In this document: positions 25,710-33,099 of the stretch, one piece after another
How positions within the stretch are numbered: the first letter of the stretch is position 1
Layout: each line of letters begins with the position of its first letter
Source of the DNA: Thalassotalea euphylliae
GTDB lineage: Bacteria > Pseudomonadota > Gammaproteobacteria > Enterobacterales > Alteromonadaceae
NCBI RefSeq assembly: GCF_003390375.1
Contig: NZ_QUOT01000001.1
Location: 1,240,001-1,304,000 of the forward strand
Reading direction: 5' to 3'
Length of the DNA: 64,000 nucleotides
Made by a program: the position numbers and the translations under genes
The notes under the pieces: generated by a model
The model's input: the letters and a program-made list of their open reading frames with translations, nothing else
Told to the model about the DNA's origin: nothing
The model's database searches: none

Positions 25710-26588
25710 TTATTTTTCGGCAATCAAACTAAGCAGGTATTCACCGTATCCACTTTTCTTCAATGGTTCAGCAATAGCCTTTAACAAGTTGGAATCTATC
25801 CAGCCATTACGGTACGCAACTTCCTCAGGGCAATTAATCTTTAAGCCTTGTCGTTTCTCCACAGTAGCAATAAATTGCGCAGCCGCTAATAAGTCGTCAT
25901 GTGTCCCGGTGTCTAGCCATGCAGTACCACGCCCCATGATCATAACGTCTAATTTTTTCTCTTTGAGGTAGTATTCAATCACGTCAGTTATTTCAAGCTC
26001 ACCACGTTTAGAAGGCTTTACATTTTTTGCCACATCAACGACATGATTATCAAAAAAATAAATGCCTGGAACCGCGTAATTAGATTTAGGTTTTTCGGGC
26101 TTCTCTTCTATCGACAAGACTTTACTATCTTCACCAAATTCAACCACTCCGTAGGCGCTCGGATTAGCCACATGATAGCCAAAAATGGTTGAGTGATCAT
26201 GACGTTGACTAGCTTTCGAAAGCAATGCTGGTAAATCTTGGCCATAAAATAAATTATCCCCCAATATCAAAGCTGCACTACTACCTGCTAAAAAGCTCTC
26301 CGCGATAACAAATGCTTGCGCTAATCCTTCTGGTTTTGGTTGCACGGCATATTCAATAGAAACCCCAAATCGCTCACCATTTCCTAATAAGCGTTCGAAT
26401 CGTTCAACTTCTTCTGGCGTTGCAATCAATAAAATCTCTCTAATTCCCGCTTGCATCAAGGTTGCTAACGGGTAATAGATCATAGGCTTATCATAGACAG
26501 GCATCAACTGCTTGCTGACTTCTTGGGTTAGCGGGTACAGGCGAGTGCCGGTTCCGCCTGCTAAAATAATGCCTTTTCTCTCTAACAT
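25710..26588 (-). CDS. rmlA: Glucose-1-phosphate thymidylyltransferase
   Basis: A 292-residue enzyme that joins glucose-1-phosphate and dTTP to dTDP-glucose. It begins RKGIILAGGTGTRLYPLT with the nucleotide-binding signature, then SKQLMPVYDKPMIYYPL, LILGDNLFYG, SIEEKPEKPKSNYAVPG and AWLDTGTHDDLL, all RmlA/RffH hallmarks. Length is the family value. It starts the dTDP-sugar pathway that continues with RmlB, an aminotransferase and a formyltransferase in this locus. Confidence 0.96.
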   Translation of the reverse strand: MLERKGIILAGGTGTRLYPLTQEVSKQLMPVYDKPMIYYPLATLMQAGIREILLIATPEEVERFERLLGNGERFGVSIEYAVQPKPEGLAQAFVIAESFLAGSSAALILGDNLFYGQDLPALLSKASQRHDHSTIFGYHVANPSAYGVVEFGEDSKVLSIEEKPEKPKSNYAVPGIYFFDNHVVDVAKNVKPSKRGELEITDVIEYYLKEKKLDVMIMGRGTAWLDTGTHDDLLAAAQFIATVEKRQGLKINCPEEVAYRNGWIDSNLLKAIAEPLKKSGYGEYLLSLIAEK

Positions 26589-26657
26589 TCTATTTTCTCT
26601 ATAATCTGGCGATAATTAGCGCCTTTGTGACCTTTGTATAATCAAACAATATAAGGT

Positions 26658-27725
26658 TTAAACTTTTGGCACCCTCTCGTAATCGAGCAATCTTTGCCAT
26701 TGAGGGGCTAATGCAGCTTCAGTCAATGTCTTCTGTAAAATATTGGCATTGCCATGCCCTGTTTTTACCCATTCAATTAGTTGTGACAAGTTTATCGCAT
26801 TCAGCTGTTCAGACTTCCCTACAGTAAAGCCAATTTCACTAAGGTGTCTATAACTGGAGACATTCGATTTCATAAACACTGGCTTATTCAATGCAAACAT
26901 CGCATATGCGACGAACAAGCCTTGCTGTCTATCATGTCCGAAAATACAAACATCAACTTCGGCCAGCAGCTTGGCATGTTCTTGCTTAGTTAACATTTCC
27001 TGATAGGCGTAAAACTTATCGCCAAAGATAGCTTTGCCTTGATGAATGACCTCTTCAATATAGTCTGCTCTGCCCGCGTAATTTAACGTACAAATAACTC
27101 TTATATTTTCCCTTGCTAAATGCTTTATCTGATTAAACATTTCGATATGATTGTTTGAAGCAGCGGCAGAGTTACCAACTAATATTGTCATTGGTTTGTA
27201 CTTATCATTAACGCTCGCCACACTTACGCTAGTTAAATCATCTAAATAGGTTTGCTCAAGCGGATATGGAATCACAAGTGCATCACCGCGTTTTAGGTAT
27301 TTCTTAACTAAATTTGCGTCACCGCTATTTAGACAAACAACAGATTTGTAACGAGCGCATAAAAGTGTGTGAGCCAGCTTAACAATACGCTGTTTTAGCG
27401 TTAGTTTTTTAGTTTGGTAACGGTATAAATCTGCGCCCCAAAATACGCAGCTAGCATTAGAAGTCAACGGGTGAATTAGCAACATCCGCCAAACTTTGGG
27501 GTCGAAATTACCATGAACAATAAGCCGAGTACCTTTTGGTAGCTCATCAAGTTTTCGCTTTAAGTCTTTGGCATTAGAGTAATAATTGAAACCTGTAGAC
27601 GGTGATTGTTTTGGAACAGCTAATGCCCAAAATGCTTGCTCTTCATTTTTATCTATTAGGCTTCTAAAATATTTAGCCATAGACACATAGTGATGCGGCG
27701 TGTCAGCAAAAATATGAACTATCAC
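26658..27725 (-). CDS. WecF/RffT-like glycosyltransferase (GT56)
   Basis: A 355-residue protein related to WecF, which in enterobacteria transfers Fuc4NAc from dTDP-Fuc4NAc to lipid II of enterobacterial common antigen. Shared features are the ADTPHHYVSM start, IVHGNFDPKVWRMLL, VFWGADLYRY, the donor-site MTILVGNSAAASNNHIEM, and a late FGHDRQQGLFVAYAM. The GTG start overlaps the formyltransferase gene by four bases. Because the dTDP-sugar genes here predict a formamido sugar, the natural donor may be dTDP-Qui4NFo or dTDP-Fuc4NFo rather than Fuc4NAc. Other genes of the common antigen (wecB, wecC, wecG) are absent from the window. Confidence 0.8.
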   Translation of the reverse strand: MIVHIFADTPHHYVSMAKYFRSLIDKNEEQAFWALAVPKQSPSTGFNYYSNAKDLKRKLDELPKGTRLIVHGNFDPKVWRMLLIHPLTSNASCVFWGADLYRYQTKKLTLKQRIVKLAHTLLCARYKSVVCLNSGDANLVKKYLKRGDALVIPYPLEQTYLDDLTSVSVASVNDKYKPMTILVGNSAAASNNHIEMFNQIKHLARENIRVICTLNYAGRADYIEEVIHQGKAIFGDKFYAYQEMLTKQEHAKLLAEVDVCIFGHDRQQGLFVAYAMFALNKPVFMKSNVSSYRHLSEIGFTVGKSEQLNAINLSQLIEWVKTGHGNANILQKTLTEAALAPQWQRLLDYERVPKV

Positions 27726-28447
27726 TTTACTTCCTTGGCAAGTTCAATTTTTACAAAGACCTTTTCACCTTCATCATTGATATAATGGGCATTTGCATAA
27801 TCGCCGTGAGTCAAGGCTCTTAGCAAGTTTAAATGTTCTTGCAAAGTTCCTTTTTGGTTCAAATCTAACTCACAAAGAGCTTTAAAGTCTTGAATACCGT
27901 TATAATTGCCTTCTTCAGCTGGTTTGGTGCCAATATAGTCTTCATTAATCCAACTTAAAAGGTGCTTTTCAATAAGCGCTATCTCAGCCTGCTGAACCTT
28001 ATCATAGGCTGTTTGTGAAGTATCATACTCACATAAATCTACAATACTCTGAACAATAATATCACCGTGATCGATCTCTTCATCCATTATGTGAACAGTC
28101 GCACCAGCTGGCTTGCCATTAATAATCGAAAACACCTGAGGAAACCACCCTCTATTATGTGGATTTAAACCAGGATGAATATTGATACATCTAATCCCAG
28201 AGACTAGGTCTTTTGGGAATATTTGCTTGCAATGGGCTGATATTACTAAATCATAGTTAGCCAAAATTTCCTTTACTGATGTTTTAACGTTAATTGCTGT
28301 CATGCCAAGAGATATTAAAGAGGCAGGCGTCTTGTTAATCGAGCTGTATTTATAAAAAAAGTTAAAAGGCGCAAAGCAATCTATCTTTGTAACCCTGATA
28401 AACTCACTCACCAACAATACATTGTCCGAAACTACAAGAATGTTCAT
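27722..28447 (-). CDS. Nucleotide-sugar N-formyltransferase
   Basis: A 241-residue enzyme of the family that puts a formyl group from N10-formyltetrahydrofolate on a 4-amino-4,6-dideoxy sugar (VioF, WlaRD, Rv3404c group). The catalytic Asn-x-His is N89-H91 in CINIHPGLNPHNRGWFPQVF, and the catalytic Asp is D126 in EEIDHGD. ATVHIMDEEIDHGDI is characteristic. The C-terminal part is short, as in the group of about 240-260 residues. It overlaps the aminotransferase gene by four bases (ATGA), so the amino sugar is probably formylated as soon as it is formed. Confidence 0.85.
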   Translation of the reverse strand: MNILVVSDNVLLVSEFIRVTKIDCFAPFNFFYKYSSINKTPASLISLGMTAINVKTSVKEILANYDLVISAHCKQIFPKDLVSGIRCINIHPGLNPHNRGWFPQVFSIINGKPAGATVHIMDEEIDHGDIIVQSIVDLCEYDTSQTAYDKVQQAEIALIEKHLLSWINEDYIGTKPAEEGNYNGIQDFKALCELDLNQKGTLQEHLNLLRALTHGDYANAHYINDEGEKVFVKIELAKEVK

Positions 28448-29538
28448 TTACGGCCTCGATAATAAGTAAGAAATTTTGAAACACTAGCGCATATAAAATC
28501 TACTTGCTCGAAACTCAATTCATAATACATAGGTAAGCAAAGGACTCGACTACAAATATCATTAGCAATAGGGGTGTCACCAGCACCTTTATAGCACTCC
28601 ATTAAACTTAAACTCGGATAGAAGTAACGCCTAGTTTGAATCGCTAACCCTGCGAGATGTTCTTGTACCCCTTCTAACTCTGCTTCGTTAGCTAATATAA
28701 TGGGGGCATAAGCACCGTTTGGACGACACGTCTCCGCATACTCTTGCATGTATACAAGACTATCTAGTTTCTCTTGGTAGCGCTGAAATAGTTCTGCTCT
28801 GTGCGATGTTATGTTATCAATATATTCAAAAAGGCATAGCCCCATTGCGGCATGCAGTTCACTCATCTTGGCATTGATGCCGACTAGATTGGGCATATTG
28901 TTACTATCGAAACCAAAATTAATAAGTTGCTTTGCTTTTTCATAATCCTGTTTATGCTTAAATGCAATAGCACCACCTTCAACAGTATGAAAGATTTTTG
29001 TTGCGTGAAGGCTTATTGTCGCGGCATCACCGTATGACAGCAGTGCTTTACCTTTGTATTTTGCACCAAAGGTATGAGCTGCATCATAAATAATTTTTAA
29101 ATCATGCTGTTTTGCTAAAGAAGCAAGTTCGTCAACATCACATGCATTACCATATACATGCACGGGTAAAATTGCAGACGAATGTGCCAATTGAGCTTCG
29201 GAAATAGTTTTGGGATCTATGTTGAGTGATTGCGCGTCGATGTCAGCAAATTCTGGTGTTAGACCCATTGCAGCCAAAGTACTGCTGGTGGCAGCAAAAG
29301 AAAAAGGCGTAGTTATCACTTTCCCTTTAATCTCTAAAGCCATCAGTGCGATTTGAATAGCGATAGTCCCATTCGCCACTAACAATAAATGTGGAACGCC
29401 AAAATATTCGGCAAGCTTAGCCTCTAGCTCCCTTAATACAGGGCCGTTATTGGTGAGATAGTTGCGATCGAAAATCTGCCCTACCTGCGCATTATACAAA
29501 GATAATTCTGGTAGAAATGGTTTTACAATAGGAATCAT
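28444..29538 (-). CDS. dTDP-4-keto-6-deoxyhexose aminotransferase (DegT/DnrJ/EryC1 family)
   Basis: A 364-residue PLP enzyme. LLLVANGTIAIQIALMAL binds the cofactor phosphate, D152 is in IYDAAHTFGAKYKG, and the Schiff-base lysine is K181 in SLHATKIFHTVEGGA. The HATK..EGG form is typical of sugar-nucleotide aminotransferases such as VioA, WecE and FdtB. With RmlA, RmlB and the following N-formyltransferase, a C4-amination to dTDP-Qui4N (VioA-type) is the simplest reading. A WecE-type (galacto) product cannot be excluded without alignment. Four-base overlaps link it to both neighbours. Confidence 0.88.
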   Translation of the reverse strand: MIPIVKPFLPELSLYNAQVGQIFDRNYLTNNGPVLRELEAKLAEYFGVPHLLLVANGTIAIQIALMALEIKGKVITTPFSFAATSSTLAAMGLTPEFADIDAQSLNIDPKTISEAQLAHSSAILPVHVYGNACDVDELASLAKQHDLKIIYDAAHTFGAKYKGKALLSYGDAATISLHATKIFHTVEGGAIAFKHKQDYEKAKQLINFGFDSNNMPNLVGINAKMSELHAAMGLCLFEYIDNITSHRAELFQRYQEKLDSLVYMQEYAETCRPNGAYAPIILANEAELEGVQEHLAGLAIQTRRYFYPSLSLMECYKGAGDTPIANDICSRVLCLPMYYELSFEQVDFICASVSKFLTYYRGRK

Positions 29539-31334
29539 TGACGAGCTTCTTCCTTGCGATTTACCGAGCGCTGAATTACACGACTCACTTTCTTTAGTAA
29601 ATCGATAGCCATCTCGTGTTCTGGATTAATAACGAGCGCGGATTCTAGCAAAAATTTCGCTGCTTTAAAATTCTTAAGTACTGCCTCACAAATTGCCAAA
29701 TTTACCAGAATATAAATGTTTTTATCATCAAGTTGATAAGCTTTAACAAGCAACTGTTTAGCGTGTTTATGTCTTTTTAACTCCATCAACATTTTGGCTT
29801 TTTGACCAAGCACCATAGCTTTTTGCGTAGGGTTTAGCGCTTCTTGTTCAAGTTTATTAAGCAAACTGAATGCATTCTGACGTAAGCCTAATGAAAATAA
29901 ACACTTTGCGTAACTTTGGAACAACTCAGGTTGCTTGCCTAAATTGGACTCGTGTGCCATATCATATAGTTTTATAGCATGATCAAAATAACTCACAGCT
30001 AAGTGACATTGGTTATTGTCGATATACATTTGACCCATGCTCATATATAAGCGAGGATTTCTCTTAGAAATAGAGATTTCATACTCATAAAAAGCGAATT
30101 TATCAGACCAAAGCTTAGCCCTTTCATTAGTCAGCAGACTCAAGAAGATAACGACAATACTGGCAACCGCTAAAACGCTGGCTCGTAATTTAGTCTTTAC
30201 TAACAGCTCATAGGCAATTGAAGAGATCAAGAGTGCGTGTGCAAAGTTAGGCAAATATGTTCTATGCTCAAAGGCTACATCGCGGATGGGAATGAATGAG
30301 CTCTCAACAAGATGTAGCACATAAAAACTTAGGACAGCTAAACTCAATATAGGCTTGCGCTTAACCAACAAAAAAGCTAATACGATAAAAAAACTATGAA
30401 GCAATAAGAATAGAATTTGTTTATTGCCAAACTCAACTGCAATAGCTGTATCGTATTCAAGTCTGAAATCATGCAGAATGTAGAACTGACTTATGTAGTG
30501 TGCCAAAACCTCTAACTGCGTCAATACATACTCGTATCTTGATAACTCTTGATTTTCACGCGTGAATTTATCGATAACAGCGATGAACTCATCAATCCCA
30601 CCTAAATAAGCACTAATCGCAATCACTAGTGTGAAGCCTAACAGTAAACTTACCCTAGTAAGTTCAATTGCTCTGCGTTTTATAACGAAATACTCAAGCA
30701 TTAGCCAAATAATTGGCAGAACAACCGTATTTTGCTTACTCAACATCGCGCAGATGAAACTGAGTAACAAAGCGCTTCCCCACAACACGTAGTGTTTTTT
30801 ACGGTATGAAGTTCTCAGTTTTAAAAAAGCATAGATGCTAACAAAGCTAAAGAAGGCAGCAAGTAACGCAATTTGTTGCACAATATAAATAACAGCTTGG
30901 GAGTTTTGTGGATGAATGGCGTAGATGAGACTTGCTAAAGCTGCTGCCGATGATGCTATTTGCGTTTTAATCAGGCTGGGCGATTCGTTAAGTGGTTGCG
31001 TCGATAACACTACTTCCTTTTGCTGTGAAATACGCAGCGTTAGCGACAGGACAAAGAAAATCAGTAGCGCATTGGCACAATGAATAATCAGGCTTATTAA
31101 GTGATAGCCAAACGTATTATCCAAAAAGTTCTCATATTGAATAGCAAACAGTATATATGGGATAGTCCGAAGAGAATAAGTTTCGGCAATGACTCTCCAA
31201 TCAACAGGTGGCTTAATGGTGCTGTTGTTTACAATAGAACTAAAGTCATCTAAATAAAAATCAGCAGATAATCCAGGAAAATAGACAATAACGATTAGCA
31301 ATAGAGCAGAAATGATAAGTAGCGAGCGCTTCAA
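29535..31334 (-). CDS. TMTC-like membrane protein with TPR domain
   Basis: A 599-residue protein. The N-terminal ~400 residues carry roughly 9-11 hydrophobic segments. The first loop has FPGLSADFYLDDFSSIVNN, the acidic DD motif of GT-C fold transferases and of eukaryotic TMTC O-mannosyltransferases. FEHRTYLPNFAHALL is a second family stretch. The C-terminal ~180 residues are tetratricopeptide repeats (RLYMSMGQMYIDNNQCHLAV and similar). The likely job is transfer of a polyprenyl-phosphate sugar to a protein or glycan on the periplasmic side; the DPM1-like enzyme of the locus could make the donor. The start is TTG with AAAGGA six bases upstream. It is the first gene of an operon of at least four genes. 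Confidence 0.7.
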   Translation of the reverse strand: MKRSLLIISALLLIVIVYFPGLSADFYLDDFSSIVNNSTIKPPVDWRVIAETYSLRTIPYILFAIQYENFLDNTFGYHLISLIIHCANALLIFFVLSLTLRISQQKEVVLSTQPLNESPSLIKTQIASSAAALASLIYAIHPQNSQAVIYIVQQIALLAAFFSFVSIYAFLKLRTSYRKKHYVLWGSALLLSFICAMLSKQNTVVLPIIWLMLEYFVIKRRAIELTRVSLLLGFTLVIAISAYLGGIDEFIAVIDKFTRENQELSRYEYVLTQLEVLAHYISQFYILHDFRLEYDTAIAVEFGNKQILFLLLHSFFIVLAFLLVKRKPILSLAVLSFYVLHLVESSFIPIRDVAFEHRTYLPNFAHALLISSIAYELLVKTKLRASVLAVASIVVIFLSLLTNERAKLWSDKFAFYEYEISISKRNPRLYMSMGQMYIDNNQCHLAVSYFDHAIKLYDMAHESNLGKQPELFQSYAKCLFSLGLRQNAFSLLNKLEQEALNPTQKAMVLGQKAKMLMELKRHKHAKQLLVKAYQLDDKNIYILVNLAICEAVLKNFKAAKFLLESALVINPEHEMAIDLLKKVSRVIQRSVNRKEEARQ

Positions 31335-31372
31335 CTGTCATCCTTTAACGAGTGTTTATCGACAATTTATTC

Positions 31373-31403
31373 AAAAAAAAAGCGAGCCTAAGCTCGCTTT
31401 TTA
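31373..31403 (-). terminator. Strong intrinsic terminator after the S-layer-like gene
   Basis: The palindrome AGCGAGC-CTAA-GCTCGCT is flanked by A8 on the left and T on the right, giving a 7-bp GC-rich stem extended by A-T pairs. On the minus strand it ends in a run of eight T, 17 bases past the stop of the surface protein gene. It insulates that highly expressed gene from the glycan operon that follows. Confidence 0.85.
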
Positions 31404-31419
31404 TAAAGTACTATAACTA

Positions 31420-32721
31420 TTACTTAGTAAGTACGCGATCTGCGTCAGACTTAGTGAAGTATAGTGCTTTGATTTCTGTAGAAGCAGAAGGAGTGTTCAC
31501 TACTACGTCGAATGATACTACACCATCAGTAATACCAGCGTCAGCAATTGCTTTGCGAACAGCAACAGAAATGTCTGTTACACCTTCAGCTTGAGCTGTA
31601 GCAACACCTTCGAAAGTAACTGCGTCACCGCCAACGTATACTGTTACGTCAACACCACCAGTTTGAGTAGAAGTGTTAGATACAGTTACTGCTTGAGCGT
31701 AGTTTGGACCAACGTACATTAGTGCAACGTGTGCTTTTGCACCGTTAAGTGTCCATGAACCAGCAGCAGCTTTATCTAAAGTAGTTGCTGTGAACTCATC
31801 TGCATCAGCAGCTGATGATACAGTGTAGTCTACTGTTGTAGAAGCCATGAATGATTGATCAGGGATTACTACGTCTTCTGGGCCAGTAACTACTACGTCT
31901 ACTGTTGCTGAACCAGCTGTAGTAGGAGCAAAGTCAGTTTCTAATGAAACAGATAAGAAGTCATCTGCTACTTTAGCGTCTTCACCGTCGATAGTAACAG
32001 TACCATCGTCATCACCACCTAATTCGCCGTCACCGTCAGCGTCTAAGAATGAGAAGTCACCGTATACAGTGTAAGTAGCGTCACCAGTAGTTACACCAAG
32101 ATCTGTAGCAGCAACAGTGTTAGTGATAGTTAAGGTATCTGCAGTACCATTTTCTGTAAATTCTAAACGCTGTTCGTTTACATCGATAACACCGTCAAAT
32201 TTAGTCGTAACTTCTGAAGATAACTCAGTTACGAAGTTGTATGCAGTTACTGATTTAGATGCGTCAACATCGATTGCACCGTCAACTGTATCTACACGAC
32301 CTGCAGCAGAAACTTTTACAGCACCTTTAGCAGCAGCACTTGCGATGTTTAACATCAAACCTTCTACAACGAAAGTTGCTTCAGCGTCAGCTTCTTCGAT
32401 AGCTTCAGTCACTAAGTAACGAACTGCGTTATCTTTGTAGCCTAAGAACTCTAACTTACCGTTAGGATCGTCAAGAACGATATCATCTTCGTCTTCGTCT
32501 TCAGTCACGATAGTAGCGCCTGATACTGTTACTGTGATGATATCACCAGCAGCGTAGTCACGGCCTAATGCAACAGTGATGTCTTGAGCTTCGATTACTT
32601 TGATGCCTTGAGCGTACTCAACACCAACAGCTTGATCTGCAGTAACAGATACCGTTGATGCAGCAGCGCCAAATGATGCAGTTGTGGCCACAGCAGCAGC
32701 AATAAGCGTCTTTTTAAACAT
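31420..32721 (-). CDS. Secreted acidic surface protein, S-layer-like
   Basis: A 433-residue protein with a clear Sec signal peptide (MFKKTLIAAAVATTASFGAAA, cleavage near residue 21). The mature part has no cysteine. It is rich in Val, Thr, Ala and Asp and reads as beta-strand sequence. There is an acidic stretch EDEDEDD (74-80) and a calcium-loop-like DADGDGELGGDD (227-238). Codon choice is narrow (GTA, GCA, GAA, ACT, GGT), which suggests high expression. It has its own promoter, a leader of roughly 130 bases, GGAG at the right distance and a strong terminator. These features match S-layer subunits, and marine Alteromonadales are known to have such a protein family (Slr4). Its place directly beside a type II secretion locus suggests export by that system. 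Assignment to S-layer is inference. Confidence 0.65.
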   Translation of the reverse strand: MFKKTLIAAAVATTASFGAAASTVSVTADQAVGVEYAQGIKVIEAQDITVALGRDYAAGDIITVTVSGATIVTEDEDEDDIVLDDPNGKLEFLGYKDNAVRYLVTEAIEEADAEATFVVEGLMLNIASAAAKGAVKVSAAGRVDTVDGAIDVDASKSVTAYNFVTELSSEVTTKFDGVIDVNEQRLEFTENGTADTLTITNTVAATDLGVTTGDATYTVYGDFSFLDADGDGELGGDDDGTVTIDGEDAKVADDFLSVSLETDFAPTTAGSATVDVVVTGPEDVVIPDQSFMASTTVDYTVSSAADADEFTATTLDKAAAGSWTLNGAKAHVALMYVGPNYAQAVTVSNTSTQTGGVDVTVYVGGDAVTFEGVATAQAEGVTDISVAVRKAIADAGITDGVVSFDVVVNTPSASTEIKALYFTKSDADRVLTK

Positions 32722-33099
32722 TTATATTTCTCCAATTTCATGAAATTGAACACTATCCAAATCATTTGTTTGTGTTCTTTATCTTTTTACCTTTCGGTAC
32801 TTCATTTGTTCGCTAGGCAGCGTCCATAATGAACACTTATTAACGAATATCGCCAATGTACAACCTTAAAAGCCTAAAAGTCAACAACCCCTATCAAACT
32901 TTGTTAATAAAAATAAGATATTGATTGAAATTTACACTTAGGTTATTTCTTCTCTACAATTTGATAAAAAATACTTTAGTATCGTAATTTAATTTTATTG
33001 CAAAAACGTTACAAGGTCGTATCTTACAATAAAAGCTATCACTGCATTATCGTGTTAAAAACAGCAGCTATATTTGCACGTAAAACAGCAAAAAACCTA
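32722..33099 (-). other. Promoter and leader region of the S-layer-like gene
   Basis: 378 AT-rich bases between the gspD stop and the start of the surface protein gene, with no convincing gene on either strand. It holds the candidate promoter at 32855-32884, an AT-rich block upstream that could serve as an UP element, and a predicted 5' leader of about 130 bases with GGAG 8 bases before the ATG. No obvious intrinsic terminator was found directly behind gspD. Confidence 0.6.
32855..32884 (-). promoter_or_regulatory. Candidate sigma-70 promoter of the S-layer-like gene
   Basis: On the minus strand, -35 TTGACT (32879-32884, five of six) and -10 TACATT (32855-32860, four of six) have an 18-base spacer. 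The start would be near 32848, leaving a leader of about 127 bases, as is common for abundant surface proteins. Confidence 0.5.
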
